Source of the DNA: JBGCFO01 sp045106955 | GTDB taxonomy: Bacteria; Pseudomonadota; Alphaproteobacteria; Rickettsiales; Rickettsiaceae | Reading direction: 5' to 3' | Assembly: GCA_045106955.1 (NCBI GenBank) | Contig: JBGCFO010000020.1 | Span: 1 to 64,000, forward strand | DNA: 64,000 nucleotides | Part shown: piece by piece, positions 9,169 to 20,569 of the stretch | How the letters are laid out: each line of letters opens with the position of its first letter | How positions within the stretch are numbered: the first letter of the stretch is position 1 | Translations under genes and position numbers: made by a program | The notes under the pieces: generated by a model | The model's input: the letters and a program-made list of their open reading frames with translations, nothing else | The model's database searches: none | Told to the model about the DNA's origin: nothing

Positions 9169-9768
9169 TTATTGAATTATATTTTTTTTAATCTGAGATG
9201 ATGATATATCTGATTTAATGTCATAATAAAAAGTGATATTAGAATGAATAGGAAATTTTGATGCATTAACACACATATTATATCCAGGTCGAGCTAGAAC
9301 AATTATTTTACATAAATCTACTATATCTTGATATCTATACCATTTGTTAAAATTATATATATTATCTTTGCCTATTATCCAAGAAAAATCAACCATTGAA
9401 AATCTATTAATTAAAAATTTTAGACAGTTATATGTGTGAGTCGTTTTAGTGTGCTTGATTATATCAAATTCAGCTGTGGAAATAATAATTTTTGGGTTAA
9501 AGGTAATTTTAGCGGTTTGGGCGCGTTTAAATATATCAAGATCATACCGATGTTTTAATGGATTTTGCATTGCAATTAACCATAAAGCATAATCAAACCC
9601 TAGATTATTTAATGCGTAATTACTAATTGCAAGGTGCCCATGATGAGCTGGATTAAAAGATCCTCCTATAATAGCTATCTTTAATTTAGTGTTATTCAAA
9701 AAATTTAAGGATTGCAAATTATGTATCTTTTTTATAGATTTAAGATCTGAATGAATATTTAAAGTCAT
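9169..9768 (-). CDS. nadD: nicotinate-nucleotide adenylyltransferase
   Basis: NadD adenylates nicotinate mononucleotide (NaMN to NaAD) on the way to NAD. The nucleotidyltransferase signature GGSFNPAHHGHLAIS sits at about residues 35-49, WLIAMQNPLKHR is the substrate loop and SSQIKKNII at the C-terminus is the second ATP motif (SSTxxR type). The first 25-28 residues are an extension without family similarity, so translation may start further in, but no better ATG lies before the core beta strand KLKIAIIGG. First gene of the leftward cluster nadD-rsfS-kefB-SH3. Confidence 0.93.
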   Translation of the reverse strand: MTLNIHSDLKSIKKIHNLQSLNFLNNTKLKIAIIGGSFNPAHHGHLAISNYALNNLGFDYALWLIAMQNPLKHRYDLDIFKRAQTAKITFNPKIIISTAEFDIIKHTKTTHTYNCLKFLINRFSMVDFSWIIGKDNIYNFNKWYRYQDIVDLCKIIVLARPGYNMCVNASKFPIHSNITFYYDIKSDISSSQIKKNIIQ

Positions 9769-9813
9769 ACGCTTTAAAAATTGTAATACTAGTTAATTAA
9801 AATAACATTAAAA

Positions 9814-9841
9814 ATGGCAATATCAAAATGGCAATATCAAA
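9814..9841 (+). repeat. 14-bp tandem duplication spanning the bolA start codon
   Basis: The 14 bases ATGGCAATATCAAA occur twice head to tail (9814-9827 and 9828-9841). The second copy carries the true bolA start. The first ATG, at 9814, is out of frame and opens a 15-codon reading frame that overlaps the beginning of bolA and ends within it. This is a recent-looking local duplication, since the two copies are identical. Confidence 0.85.
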
Positions 9842-10058
9842 AGAAGCACTATTTAAAATAATCAGTGAAAAATTTTCGAATGCTAAAATCAATATTTCAG
9901 ATTTTGTAGGCGATCAAAATCATTACACAATAGAAATTATTGATCATCAATTTAAAGGTATGAGTTTATTGAATCAGCATAAAATGGTTCAAAACGCTCT
10001 ATCAGAAATATTAAAAGAGCAATTGCATGCGGTTACGATAAAAACAAAATACCAATGA
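9828..10058 (+). CDS. bolA: BolA/IbaG-family protein
   Basis: A small 76-aa BolA-fold protein. The conserved invariant-His region is GMSLLNQHKMVQNALSEILKEQLHAVTIKT (residues 46-75), and the acidic D-x-x-x-Y-x-I-x-I strand precedes it. BolA proteins partner monothiol glutaredoxins in iron-sulfur cluster handling. The shortness, with no N-terminal extension, suggests the YrbA/IbaG subgroup. The glutaredoxin at 54.4 kb has a dithiol-type CxxC motif, so it is not the obvious partner. The start codon is duplicated upstream (see the tandem repeat at 9814), which may lower translation. Confidence 0.85.
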   Translation: MAISKEALFKIISEKFSNAKINISDFVGDQNHYTIEIIDHQFKGMSLLNQHKMVQNALSEILKEQLHAVTIKTKYQ

Positions 10059-10138
10059 AAACTGCATTTCTAATAAAAATTTATATACAGAGTTTATATT
10101 TGATATATAATTCTCTTATTAATCTTCAATAACATTAA

Positions 10139-12902
<2,764 letters not shown>

Positions 12903-12920
12903 TTAATTAATAGTAATTAT

Positions 12921-13937
12921 ATGACAAGAAAATATAGTGTAGCCGTTGTTGGAGCAACTGGAAGTGTTGGTAGTAAGATACTTCAACTTTTATCAGAACA
13001 AGATTTTCCAATTAAAGAGATATACGCAATTGGTTCGAAATCTTCCGCTATTAGAGAAGTGCCATTTGGCTATGATATGTTAACTGTTCAAGTTATTGAT
13101 GATGTTGATTTTTCTTCTGTGGATATTAGCTTTTTTGCTGTCAATGATAATGTTTCAAAGAAATATGCGCCAATTGTTGCAAGTAAGGGATCTGTTGTAA
13201 TAGATAAATCCACATACTTTCGATACGATGATCAAGTACCTTTAGTTGTACCAGAGGCAAACCTATCTAGCATGAAAGCTTACAGCAACAAAAATATTAT
13301 TTCTAATCCTAATTGTTGCGTGATTCCTTTAGCAGTAGCATTAAAACCATTGGATAATTTAGCAAAAATTAAACGACTTGTTATTTCTACTTACCAATCA
13401 GCTTCTGGAGTTGGAAAAGCTGGTATGCAGGAGTTGTACAATAACACAAAAGCAAAATATACATCTAGCGAAGTACAGCCAGATGTATTTCCAGATCAAA
13501 TTGCATTCAATCTCTTTCCTTGTATTGGTGATTTTGGAGCTGACGGTTACTGCGACGAAGAGACAAAAATTTCATTAGAATTACAAAAAATTATAGGCAG
13601 TCATATTAAATCTACAGTCACTTGTGTCAGAGTACCTGTTTTTATTGGTCATTGCATGTCTGTTAACGTTGAATTTAAAGATAAGATAGATGCTAAAGAC
13701 GCGATAGAGGTATTAAAAGAATCCGATGGTATATCTGTAATATCAAGCAAGTTAAAACCGTATATTACATCAATTGATTGTGTTGGAAAAGAAGAAGTAT
13801 TTGTATCGAGGATTAGAAATGATTTAAGCTGCGCAAACAGCATTAACTTATGGATTACAGCTGATAATTTATTCAAAGGCGCAGCGCTCAACGCTGTTCA
13901 AATTGCTCAAGAATTAATAAGTGAATATTTGATATGA
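12921..13937 (+). CDS. asd: aspartate-semialdehyde dehydrogenase
   Basis: Reduces aspartyl phosphate to aspartate semialdehyde, the entry to diaminopimelate, lysine and threonine. It shows the NADP-binding VAVVGATGSVGSKILQLL at about residues 7-24, the catalytic cysteine in SNPNCCVIPLAVAL (about 129-142), the STYQSASGVGKAGMQEL helix and the HCMSVNVEF substrate region with its His. Its 338 aa match the Gram-negative short form. With dapA at 19.6 kb it supports a retained DAP branch for peptidoglycan. Its stop overlaps the start of the glutamine-synthetase-like gene by four bases (ATGA). Confidence 0.95.
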   Translation: MTRKYSVAVVGATGSVGSKILQLLSEQDFPIKEIYAIGSKSSAIREVPFGYDMLTVQVIDDVDFSSVDISFFAVNDNVSKKYAPIVASKGSVVIDKSTYFRYDDQVPLVVPEANLSSMKAYSNKNIISNPNCCVIPLAVALKPLDNLAKIKRLVISTYQSASGVGKAGMQELYNNTKAKYTSSEVQPDVFPDQIAFNLFPCIGDFGADGYCDEETKISLELQKIIGSHIKSTVTCVRVPVFIGHCMSVNVEFKDKIDAKDAIEVLKESDGISVISSKLKPYITSIDCVGKEEVFVSRIRNDLSCANSINLWITADNLFKGAALNAVQIAQELISEYLI

Positions 13938-14818
13938 TGATTTGCGAAGAAATCCTAGAATTTGCTAAAATAAATCAAATTAAATTCATATCAATGAAAT
14001 TTATTGATGTATCCGGTAATTTATTACAAATAGATAGCTTAATTTTAAATCTCAAACAAGATAAAGAATGTTTTGTAATTAATGATTTTTATTTGCTTCC
14101 TAATAGATATTTTATTGATCCTTTTAGAGCGATTCAAACAATATCATGTGTGTGTGAAAATCTTACTATGCACAATAGCCGTGCATTAATTAATGAAATA
14201 ATCAATGATAATATAGAATGTGAATATGCAATTTGTGATATATATTGTCATATTATCGATAAGAAAGTTGAAGCTAGTAAAAAAATAGAGAAAAATTCTG
14301 ATAATTGTATTTATCAAGTAGATCCATTTGATGGATTATCTAATTTAAGAACAGAAATAACTGAGATTTTAGATAATTTAGATATAATGATACTGCATCA
14401 TCATCATGGATTAGAGAATTCTTCAATTAATATTACAATTAAGTCTAACATATCAAATATTGCAGATGAAATATTAATATTGAGATACGTTATAAGCAAT
14501 GTATCTCAGTCTTATGGAAAAATTGCTAGTTATGATATGCAAAATAACGATAATTATAGAGATCAGTTCAGTGTTTCCATAAAAATGAAACATTCTATTA
14601 ATACTAATATTATCGATGATCAAATTTCTGATTTTACTAACTTGCCAATTTCGTATAAAATAAAATCAAATACATCATCAAATTTAATAATAATTGATGT
14701 ATTCCAAATCAGATGTAATTATTATTTAATTATTTGCTTTTTAATTTTTAGATTTTTTTATAATCAATTAGATACTAAAATACGCAATTCATTGGATGCT
14801 TTATTAAGATTTTTATAA
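13934..14818 (+). CDS. truncated, degenerate glutamine synthetase-like protein
   Basis: The 294-aa protein follows the GlnA fold in order: a beta-grasp start with F23-x-D25-x-x-G28, a DPFRA segment (62-66) matching the GS DPF block, the E95-x-E97 pair equivalent to the GS PExEF motif, HHHH at 155-158 where GS has AHHHE, and ADEILILRYVISNVSQSYGK (178-196), very like [20 protein letters not shown]. The Glu after the GS His triplet is His here, the next ligand Glu (GQNE) is Asn, the NGSGMHCHMSL block has lost its His, and the C-terminal third (Glu-flap, adenylylation-site region) is missing. GS is about 470 aa. It is therefore probably inactive in glutamine synthesis. The gene is still open and translationally coupled to asd. 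Confidence 0.7.
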   Translation: MMICEEILEFAKINQIKFISMKFIDVSGNLLQIDSLILNLKQDKECFVINDFYLLPNRYFIDPFRAIQTISCVCENLTMHNSRALINEIINDNIECEYAICDIYCHIIDKKVEASKKIEKNSDNCIYQVDPFDGLSNLRTEITEILDNLDIMILHHHHGLENSSINITIKSNISNIADEILILRYVISNVSQSYGKIASYDMQNNDNYRDQFSVSIKMKHSINTNIIDDQISDFTNLPISYKIKSNTSSNLIIIDVFQIRCNYYLIICFLIFRFFYNQLDTKIRNSLDALLRFL

Positions 14819-14911
14819 ATGCATGTTGCATTTTATAGAGTATTTGTTAAAATATAATTAATAATTAATAATTGTAATACAAATATTAATTACAAGACAT
14901 TGATTCGGTTA

Positions 14912-14939
14912 TTGACGCAAATGTAAATGCATATATAAT
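14912..14939 (+). promoter_or_regulatory. sigma-70 promoter of the type I secretion operon
   Basis: TTGACG (14912-14917), a 16-base spacer and a perfect TATAAT (14934-14939) lie about 47 bases before the ABC transporter start, in a 168-base gap after the glutamine-synthetase-like gene. It is one of the best -35/-10 pairs in the window. Confidence 0.7.
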
Positions 14940-14986
14940 CATTGATATTTATAGAAGTTGTTATAATTAATTATTAAAATCATTTA

Positions 14987-16762
14987 ATGAAAAACCTAGT
15001 TCAAGCATCAGATAAATCAGACATAATTAATCCATTAAAAGATGCTATAGCTAAATGCAAGTTAGCATTTATTATAACATTTTGGTTTGCATTTGTTATA
15101 AACTTGTTAATGTTATTAACTCCGTTATACTCCCTTCAAGTATTGGATAGAGTTCTTGGCAGCGGTAATAAAAATACTTTATTGATGTTATCTCTTATCA
15201 TTGGATCAATTTATTTAGTGTATGGTTTATTACAAATTGTACGTTCTTTCATACTTATTAAAGTAGGTGCATGGTTAGATAAAACCTTAACTCCAATTTT
15301 ATTTTCTCAAAGTATTTCTGCATCAGCTATGAAAATCCCAGGAGCTGGCAGTCAATTACTACGAGATTTTCAAACGGTAAAGACTTTCCTTACTAGTACT
15401 GGTATTAATACAATATTTGATGCTCCTTGGAGTATAATCTACATCATTGTAATATTTTTAATTCATCCATATATAGGTATATTAACGATTTTTGGAGCAG
15501 TTATTATAGTGTTTTTTGCATTTTTTAACGCTGTTGCAACAAATCGCGCACTAGGCGAAGCTAGTGAGTTTGCAAATAAAAGTTATGTGCAGTCTGAAAT
15601 AGCAAATCGTAACGCTGAGGTGGTTGAGGCAATGGGTATGGCTTCAAATGTTTCTAAAAACTGGCATCGATTAAATCAAAATGCTTTACAAAAACAATCC
15701 GTTGCAAGTTATAGAAATGGTGTGATATCAAATGTTGCAAGATTTGTAAGAAATTTAATGCAAATGTGCGTTACAGGCATTGGCGCATATATTGTTATCA
15801 AAACAAACAGTGAGCAAATGACTCCAGGTGGTATGATAGCTAGCTCAATCATTGTTGGTCGCGCATTAGCTCCATTTGATAATGCGATAGAATTATGGAA
15901 AAATATCAGTGGTGCAATGAAATCTTATAAAAATATCAATAAGTTTTTTTCGAACTATAAACCACGCGATGAAGCAATGGAAATTCCTGAGGTTGATGGA
16001 AATTTAGCCGTAGAAAATGTATATTTTGCATTACCAACCCCTCCTAAGATACCTGGAATGCCACAGCAAAATGCAATGCCGAAATATATATTAAATGGCA
16101 TTTCATTTAGTTTGCAAACTGGAGAAATACTTGCAATTATAGGCCCATCTGGGACAGGTAAATCTACCTTAGCTAAAATTATGATAGGAGTTCTTGCGTC
16201 TACCTCTGGATCTGTGCGCTTAGATGGAGCTGAAGTTTACAAATGGAATAGAAAGAATTTTGGTCAGCATGCTGGCTATTTACCTCAAGGTATAGAATTA
16301 TTTAGTGGTACTATCAAAGAAAATATCGCTAGAATGGATGATAATCCAAATCCGTCGGATGTTATTGAAGCTGCTAAAATGGCTGGCGCTCATGAAATGA
16401 TTTTGAAGTTTTCAGATGGGTACGATTCTGATATAGGCGTAGCTGGATCTAGCTTATCTGGAGGGCAAAAGCAAAGGATTGGATTAGCCAGGGCATTTTT
16501 TGGTCAGCCAAAGTTAGTGATTTTAGATGAGCCTAATGCTAATTTAGATGAGGCAGGAGAAATGGCTTTATCGAAAGCTTTAAAACAAGCAAAAGAAAAA
16601 GGAATTACTGTTGTAGTCATATCTCATAGACCTTCTATATTGTCTGTTGTAGATAAAGTAATGATTATGCAAGACGGGGCCGTTGCGGCTTATGGTGATG
16701 CAAAAGAGGTTATTAATAAAGTTAAGTTGCTTAATAACGGCACAATACACATTAACGAATAA
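14987..16762 (+). CDS. type I secretion system permease/ATPase (PrtD-like ABC exporter)
   Basis: Inner-membrane ABC half-transporter that powers one-step protein export. Six hydrophobic helices occupy about residues 28-300, starting with FIITFWFAFVINLLMLLTPLYSLQVLDRVL, a hallmark of the PrtD/AprD exporters; an insert-like Pro/Met-rich stretch (about 345-362) precedes the nucleotide-binding domain. Walker A is GPSGTGKST (about 386-394), the signature is LSGGQKQRIGLAR (about 489-501) and Walker B is LVILDEPNANLD (about 510-521), with the switch His in VISHRP. At 591 aa it is typical. There is no N-terminal C39 peptidase. The HlyD-type adaptor follows after 11 bases; TolC is not in the window. 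Confidence 0.93.
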   Translation: MKNLVQASDKSDIINPLKDAIAKCKLAFIITFWFAFVINLLMLLTPLYSLQVLDRVLGSGNKNTLLMLSLIIGSIYLVYGLLQIVRSFILIKVGAWLDKTLTPILFSQSISASAMKIPGAGSQLLRDFQTVKTFLTSTGINTIFDAPWSIIYIIVIFLIHPYIGILTIFGAVIIVFFAFFNAVATNRALGEASEFANKSYVQSEIANRNAEVVEAMGMASNVSKNWHRLNQNALQKQSVASYRNGVISNVARFVRNLMQMCVTGIGAYIVIKTNSEQMTPGGMIASSIIVGRALAPFDNAIELWKNISGAMKSYKNINKFFSNYKPRDEAMEIPEVDGNLAVENVYFALPTPPKIPGMPQQNAMPKYILNGISFSLQTGEILAIIGPSGTGKSTLAKIMIGVLASTSGSVRLDGAEVYKWNRKNFGQHAGYLPQGIELFSGTIKENIARMDDNPNPSDVIEAAKMAGAHEMILKFSDGYDSDIGVAGSSLSGGQKQRIGLARAFFGQPKLVILDEPNANLDEAGEMALSKALKQAKEKGITVVVISHRPSILSVVDKVMIMQDGAVAAYGDAKEVINKVKLLNNGTIHINE

Positions 16763-16773
16763 TAATTATAAAT

Positions 16774-18300
16774 ATGTCAAAAATACAAGGGCCAAAATTG
16801 CCTAATAAGCTAACCCCAGAACAGATTAAGCAGTTAATGTCAATGCAGCAAAAAATGATGATGCAGAAAATGACTAAAACTCAGCGTTATATTCATATTT
16901 TCTTATCTACTCTCATCAAGTATATGCAAGCCTGGATTGTGTATTTAGATAGATTTATAAATTTTATCACTAAAAGCAATGATCCAGATCGTAATGATGT
17001 ATTACAAGCCGCTAGAGCGCCTATATTATGCGGAGGTTTTATTATATTATTCTTTGTAATTTTTGGTGGATTATGGAGTGTAATTGCACCGTTAGATAGT
17101 GCTGCACATGCGTCTGGAACTGTTATTTCCAATACTAATAAAAAAACAATTCAGCATATACAGGGCGGAATTATTAAAAAAATCAATTTTAAGGCGAGTG
17201 ATGAAGTTAAAGCCGGAGATGTATTGATTGAATTAGAAGATGTTCAAACTAAAGCTAAGTATGAAAATACTTTAAATCAATATAGATCATCTATTGCCAA
17301 TGAAGCTAGATTAATTGCAGAAAGAGATAATTCCCAAAATATTACCTTTCCGGAAGAGCTACTTGAAAATCAAGATCTGGAATCTGTAAAAAGTATTATC
17401 AAAACACAGGAGCATTTATTTAAATCAAAAATTGATGTATATAATAACACTAATGATAGTTTGGAGCATCAAATAATTCATTCCAAAAAGCAACTAGATG
17501 GATTACAAGCTAGGTATAAATCATTGAAAGAAAATCTAGCTATATCGAAAGATAGACTAGATGCAACAAGACAACTCCTAGAGAAAGGAGTAGCTAGTAA
17601 ATCAGTATATTTAGATCTAGAATCAAGATTTATTAGCATTAGTGGTGACTTAGCTGCAACTGAAGCTGAAATATCTAAAGCTCATCAAGAAATTAAACAA
17701 AAAGAAATTGCGCTTATTAACTTAAGAAGCGATTCAGATTCTAAGATTTTAAGCGAACTAAAAGATACTCAGCAAAATATAGGAGCATTAAGAGAGCAAT
17801 TATTTGCTGATAAAGATTCCTTGGAACGTATTATGATTCGCTCTCCTGTTAATGGTACAATAAATGTATTGAATTATCATACGATCGGAGGTGTTGTATC
17901 TCCTCAGCAGGCAATAGCAGAGATTTCACCTCAAGAAGATCATTTAATGGTTGAAGCGATGATTATGCCTCAAAATATCAGTAATGTTTATCCTGGGCTA
18001 GAAGCTAAGATGAGATTTTTACCGTTTAAGTCTCGTACAACTCCAACAGTTACAGGTAAAGTAATATCGGTATCGCCAGATGTAGTACAAACTCAAACCA
18101 AAGATGGTGCAATGAGTTATTATACCGCGCGTATTGAAATTAATAAGGAAGAATTTGATCGTATTGCAAAAGTTAAGAATCTAGAGTTGTTGCCTGGAAT
18201 GAATGTAGATGTGAATATAGTGACTGGAACAAGAACGTTACTTAGATATTTATTGGATCCATTGCTAGATGTAATGTTTAATGCATTCAAGGAAAAGTAA
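16774..18300 (+). CDS. HlyD/PrtE-family membrane fusion protein of a type I secretion system
   Basis: Periplasmic adaptor linking the ABC exporter to TolC. A Met/Gln/Lys-rich cytoplasmic tail precedes one membrane segment (about 86-108; GFIILFFVIFGGLWSVIAPL). Then come the first half-lipoyl motif (TIQHIQGGIIKKINFKASDEVKAGDVLIELED), a long coiled coil (about 170-340) and the second half-lipoyl motif (IRSPVNGTINVLNYHTIGGVVSPQQAI), with a beta-barrel end LLPGMNVDVNIVTGTRTLLRYLLDPL that is the standard C-terminus. The cytoplasmic tail, about 85 residues, is longer and more Met/Lys-rich than usual. It is cotranscribed with the exporter. Confidence 0.92.
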   Translation: MSKIQGPKLPNKLTPEQIKQLMSMQQKMMMQKMTKTQRYIHIFLSTLIKYMQAWIVYLDRFINFITKSNDPDRNDVLQAARAPILCGGFIILFFVIFGGLWSVIAPLDSAAHASGTVISNTNKKTIQHIQGGIIKKINFKASDEVKAGDVLIELEDVQTKAKYENTLNQYRSSIANEARLIAERDNSQNITFPEELLENQDLESVKSIIKTQEHLFKSKIDVYNNTNDSLEHQIIHSKKQLDGLQARYKSLKENLAISKDRLDATRQLLEKGVASKSVYLDLESRFISISGDLAATEAEISKAHQEIKQKEIALINLRSDSDSKILSELKDTQQNIGALREQLFADKDSLERIMIRSPVNGTINVLNYHTIGGVVSPQQAIAEISPQEDHLMVEAMIMPQNISNVYPGLEAKMRFLPFKSRTTPTVTGKVISVSPDVVQTQTKDGAMSYYTARIEINKEEFDRIAKVKNLELLPGMNVDVNIVTGTRTLLRYLLDPLLDVMFNAFKEK

Positions 18301-18307
18301 ATTTGCG

Positions 18308-18393
18308 TGGTACCTCTGACTGGATTTGAACCAGCATGCTCTAAAGAGCAGTAGATTTTGAGTCTACCGTGTCTACCATTCCACCACAGAGGC
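18308..18393 (-). tRNA. tRNA-Leu (anticodon CAA)
   Basis: On the minus strand the acceptor stem GCCTCTG pairs with CAGAGGT (one G-U), followed by discriminator A and an encoded CCA. The anticodon arm is GTAGA-CTCAAAA-TCTAC, giving anticodon CAA. A long class II variable arm (GCTCTTTAGAGC) and a T arm with GGTTCAAATCC are present. The 86-nt length suits leucine tRNA. It lies opposite the end of the HlyD-like gene. Confidence 0.95.
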
Positions 18394-18467
18394 CTGATCA
18401 ATCTAATTTAAAGATTGTATCAGCTAGCATTATAAAATATTTATTACTATAATCAAGTAATTAATTA

Positions 18468-18495
18468 TTGACGAAATAAGAGTTTATAGTATTAT
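18468..18495 (+). promoter_or_regulatory. promoter of rnpB
   Basis: TTGACG (18468-18473), a 16-base spacer and TATTAT (18490-18495), with the mature RNase P RNA 5' end predicted seven bases downstream. The spacing to the RNA start is what a direct transcription start would need. Confidence 0.65.
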
Positions 18496-18502
18496 TTAGA
18501 CC

Positions 18503-18908
18503 AAGTGGTCGCGTAGTTGCGTAAAGATTTTTTTACGAGGAAAGTCCGGACTCCGTATAGAACATGATGCTGGTTAATGGCCAGCTAATAAGTTATAAAA
18601 ATCTTATTAAGGGAAAGTGCCGCAGAAAATATACCGCCAAATTATTGCGATTAAGAGATTTTATTGGTAAATCTAGTACATGCATTGGTAAGGGTGAAAT
18701 GGTGCGGTAAGAGCGCACCGGTAATTTGGTGACAAATTACGCATGGTAAACCCCATTAGGAGCAAGGCCAAGCAGTGTAATTGTGGTTTTAAATCACCTG
18801 TTTTTGTTCTATAACAGCTAATTATACGGGTAGGCTGCTTGAGGTAAATGGTAACATTTATCCTAGATAAATAACTACGAATTACAGAATCCGGCTTATA
18901 GACCACTT
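18503..18908 (+). ncRNA. rnpB: RNase P RNA (class A)
   Basis: The catalytic RNA that trims the 5' leaders of tRNAs. The ends pair (AAGTGGTC with GACCACTT, helix P1). Inside are the universal GAGGAAAGTCCGGACTCC block (CR-I, about 18537-18554), GGTAAGAGCGCACCGG, GGTAAACCCC (about 18746-18755), GAGCAAGGCCAAGCAG and the closing ACAGAATCCGGCTTATAGACC (CR-V). At about 406 nt it is class A size. It has its own promoter just upstream and the GST-like gene follows after 30 bases. Confidence 0.96.
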
Positions 18909-18938
18909 AAATATCGTCACTTTGTTACGTTGTATTTA

Positions 18939-19601
18939 ATGAAACTATATCATCACACAATTTGCCCATTTTCTCGTCAAATTAGGTTATATCTAAAGGA
19001 GTTAGATACAGAATTTAAACTTTTTAGAGAGGATTATTGGCTGAGATCGCAATCATTGTTAAAACTAAATCCAGCTGGTAATTTACCAGTACTTATGCTT
19101 GATGATAATTCAATTATTAGCGGGGCATATCCAATTACAGAGTATTTCAACGATGCTTATCAAGATTTTATTTTTATGTCGCAAAATATTTTAATAAAAT
19201 CAGAGATACGTCGGTTGATACATTGGTGTAATGATAAATTATATCACGAAGTCACTAAGATACTAATAAATGAAAAATTTATTAGTATGATATTTAGTTA
19301 TACTCCGCGAGTTAATCATCTACAAATTGCACATGAAAATTTAATGCAACATTTAAAGTATTTTACTAACATGCTAGAATCTAGGTCATTTTTAGCTTGT
19401 GATACAGTAAGTGCTGCAGATATTGCATTAGCTTGTCATATATCAATTATTGATTATTTTGGTCAGATTAATTGGGATAAATGGCATGTAATAAAAAATT
19501 GGTATGTAATTTTAAAATCTCGGCCATCATTTCAAGAATTATTGCACGATAGACTTGCGGGATTTGATCCACCATTATACTATCATGAATTAGACTTTTA
19601 G
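18939..19601 (+). CDS. glutathione S-transferase family protein (SspA-like)
   Basis: A 220-aa GST-fold protein: an N-terminal thioredoxin-like domain with MKLYHHTICPFSRQIRLYLKE and the cis-Pro motif NPAGNLPVL (about 47-55), an SGAYPITEYFND segment, then an all-helical C-terminal domain with SAADIALACHISIIDYFG. CPFS could be catalytic, but the overall pattern also suits stringent-starvation protein A homologues, which lack transferase activity. ATG 18939 is preferred; a TTG nine bases upstream is in frame but less likely. It sits between rnpB and dapA. Confidence 0.8.
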   Translation: MKLYHHTICPFSRQIRLYLKELDTEFKLFREDYWLRSQSLLKLNPAGNLPVLMLDDNSIISGAYPITEYFNDAYQDFIFMSQNILIKSEIRRLIHWCNDKLYHEVTKILINEKFISMIFSYTPRVNHLQIAHENLMQHLKYFTNMLESRSFLACDTVSAADIALACHISIIDYFGQINWDKWHVIKNWYVILKSRPSFQELLHDRLAGFDPPLYYHELDF

Positions 19602-19625
19602 CATTAATTTACAAAGATAGTATGT

Positions 19626-20525
19626 ATGGATGATAATATTTTTAGAGGTTTAATCACGGCCTTAATAACGCCTTTTAAAAACAATAAAATTGATTTAGAC
19701 GCTTTAGAACGTATTTTAAATATTCAGATCCAAGCTAAGGTAGACGCTGTTATTTTAGCTGGAACAACAGGAGAAGGAACGAGCTTAAATACAGATGAAT
19801 ATTGTGAATTAATAAATAACGCTTTAGAAATTACTTCTAACCGTATACCGATCATTGCATCTTGCTCTTCTAGTAATACTCAATTTATTATTGACTTACT
19901 GTCGAGATTTAACAATACAGCTCTAGACGGAGTTATGTGCAGTGTGCCACCATATGTTAAACCTACACAAAATGGTATTTTTGAACATTTTAAAGCTATA
20001 CACGATAACATTACGATGCCTATGATGTTATATTCTCCATTATCTAGGACATCGGTTGATATTAACAATGACACTTTATGTAGATTAATGAAATTACCAC
20101 GAATTTTAGCGCTAAAAGATTCTACAGGAGACGTTACAAGGCCATTGAAGCTGTATGATCAAGCTAAAAAAGCTCAGTTTAATTTATTATCAGGCGATGA
20201 TATTTTATCAATCGCATATCGGTCTCATGGCGGTTGCGGATGTGTATCTGTTGCAAGTAATATTGCTCCAAATTTATGCAAACAAGTGCAAAGCCATTGT
20301 GATAATGATCAATTTAATTTAGCGTTATCTATAAATCAAAAATTAGCCCCTTTGTATGAAGCTTTATTTTTAGAATCCAATCCAATTGTTATAAAATATG
20401 CGATGCATTTTGCTGGCTTATGTGAAAATGAATTAAGATTGCCATTAACAGTTGTTAACTATCATACAAAACAAAGAATTGATCCGATTATAAGAGATCT
20501 AAAAACAGAATATACAAACATGTAA
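19626..20525 (+). CDS. dapA: 4-hydroxy-tetrahydrodipicolinate synthase
   Basis: Condenses pyruvate with aspartate semialdehyde, the committed step to diaminopimelate. The class I aldolase features are complete: GLITALITPFKNNKID, the LAGTTGEGTSLNTDEY pyruvate-binding motif (about 41-56), the Tyr of MLYSPLSRTSVDI (about 135-147) and the Schiff-base Lys in ILALKDSTGD (about 160-169). Its 299 aa are normal. Together with asd it indicates retained DAP synthesis and thus peptidoglycan. Confidence 0.96.
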   Translation: MDDNIFRGLITALITPFKNNKIDLDALERILNIQIQAKVDAVILAGTTGEGTSLNTDEYCELINNALEITSNRIPIIASCSSSNTQFIIDLLSRFNNTALDGVMCSVPPYVKPTQNGIFEHFKAIHDNITMPMMLYSPLSRTSVDINNDTLCRLMKLPRILALKDSTGDVTRPLKLYDQAKKAQFNLLSGDDILSIAYRSHGGCGCVSVASNIAPNLCKQVQSHCDNDQFNLALSINQKLAPLYEALFLESNPIVIKYAMHFAGLCENELRLPLTVVNYHTKQRIDPIIRDLKTEYTNM

Positions 20526-20569
20526 TATAATGTATAATTATGATTATAGACTGTATTTGAATATCGTAT

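Noticed and set aside
13378..13891. short frames inside asd on both strands
   Set aside because: They are other-frame shadows of a well-conserved enzyme.
18120..18401. 93-codon minus-strand frame
   Set aside because: It covers the tRNA-Leu and the antisense of the HlyD gene; the tRNA is well supported and the peptide is not.
18673..18906. 77-codon minus-strand frame
   Set aside because: It is antisense to RNase P RNA; the RNA's conserved blocks explain the sequence.
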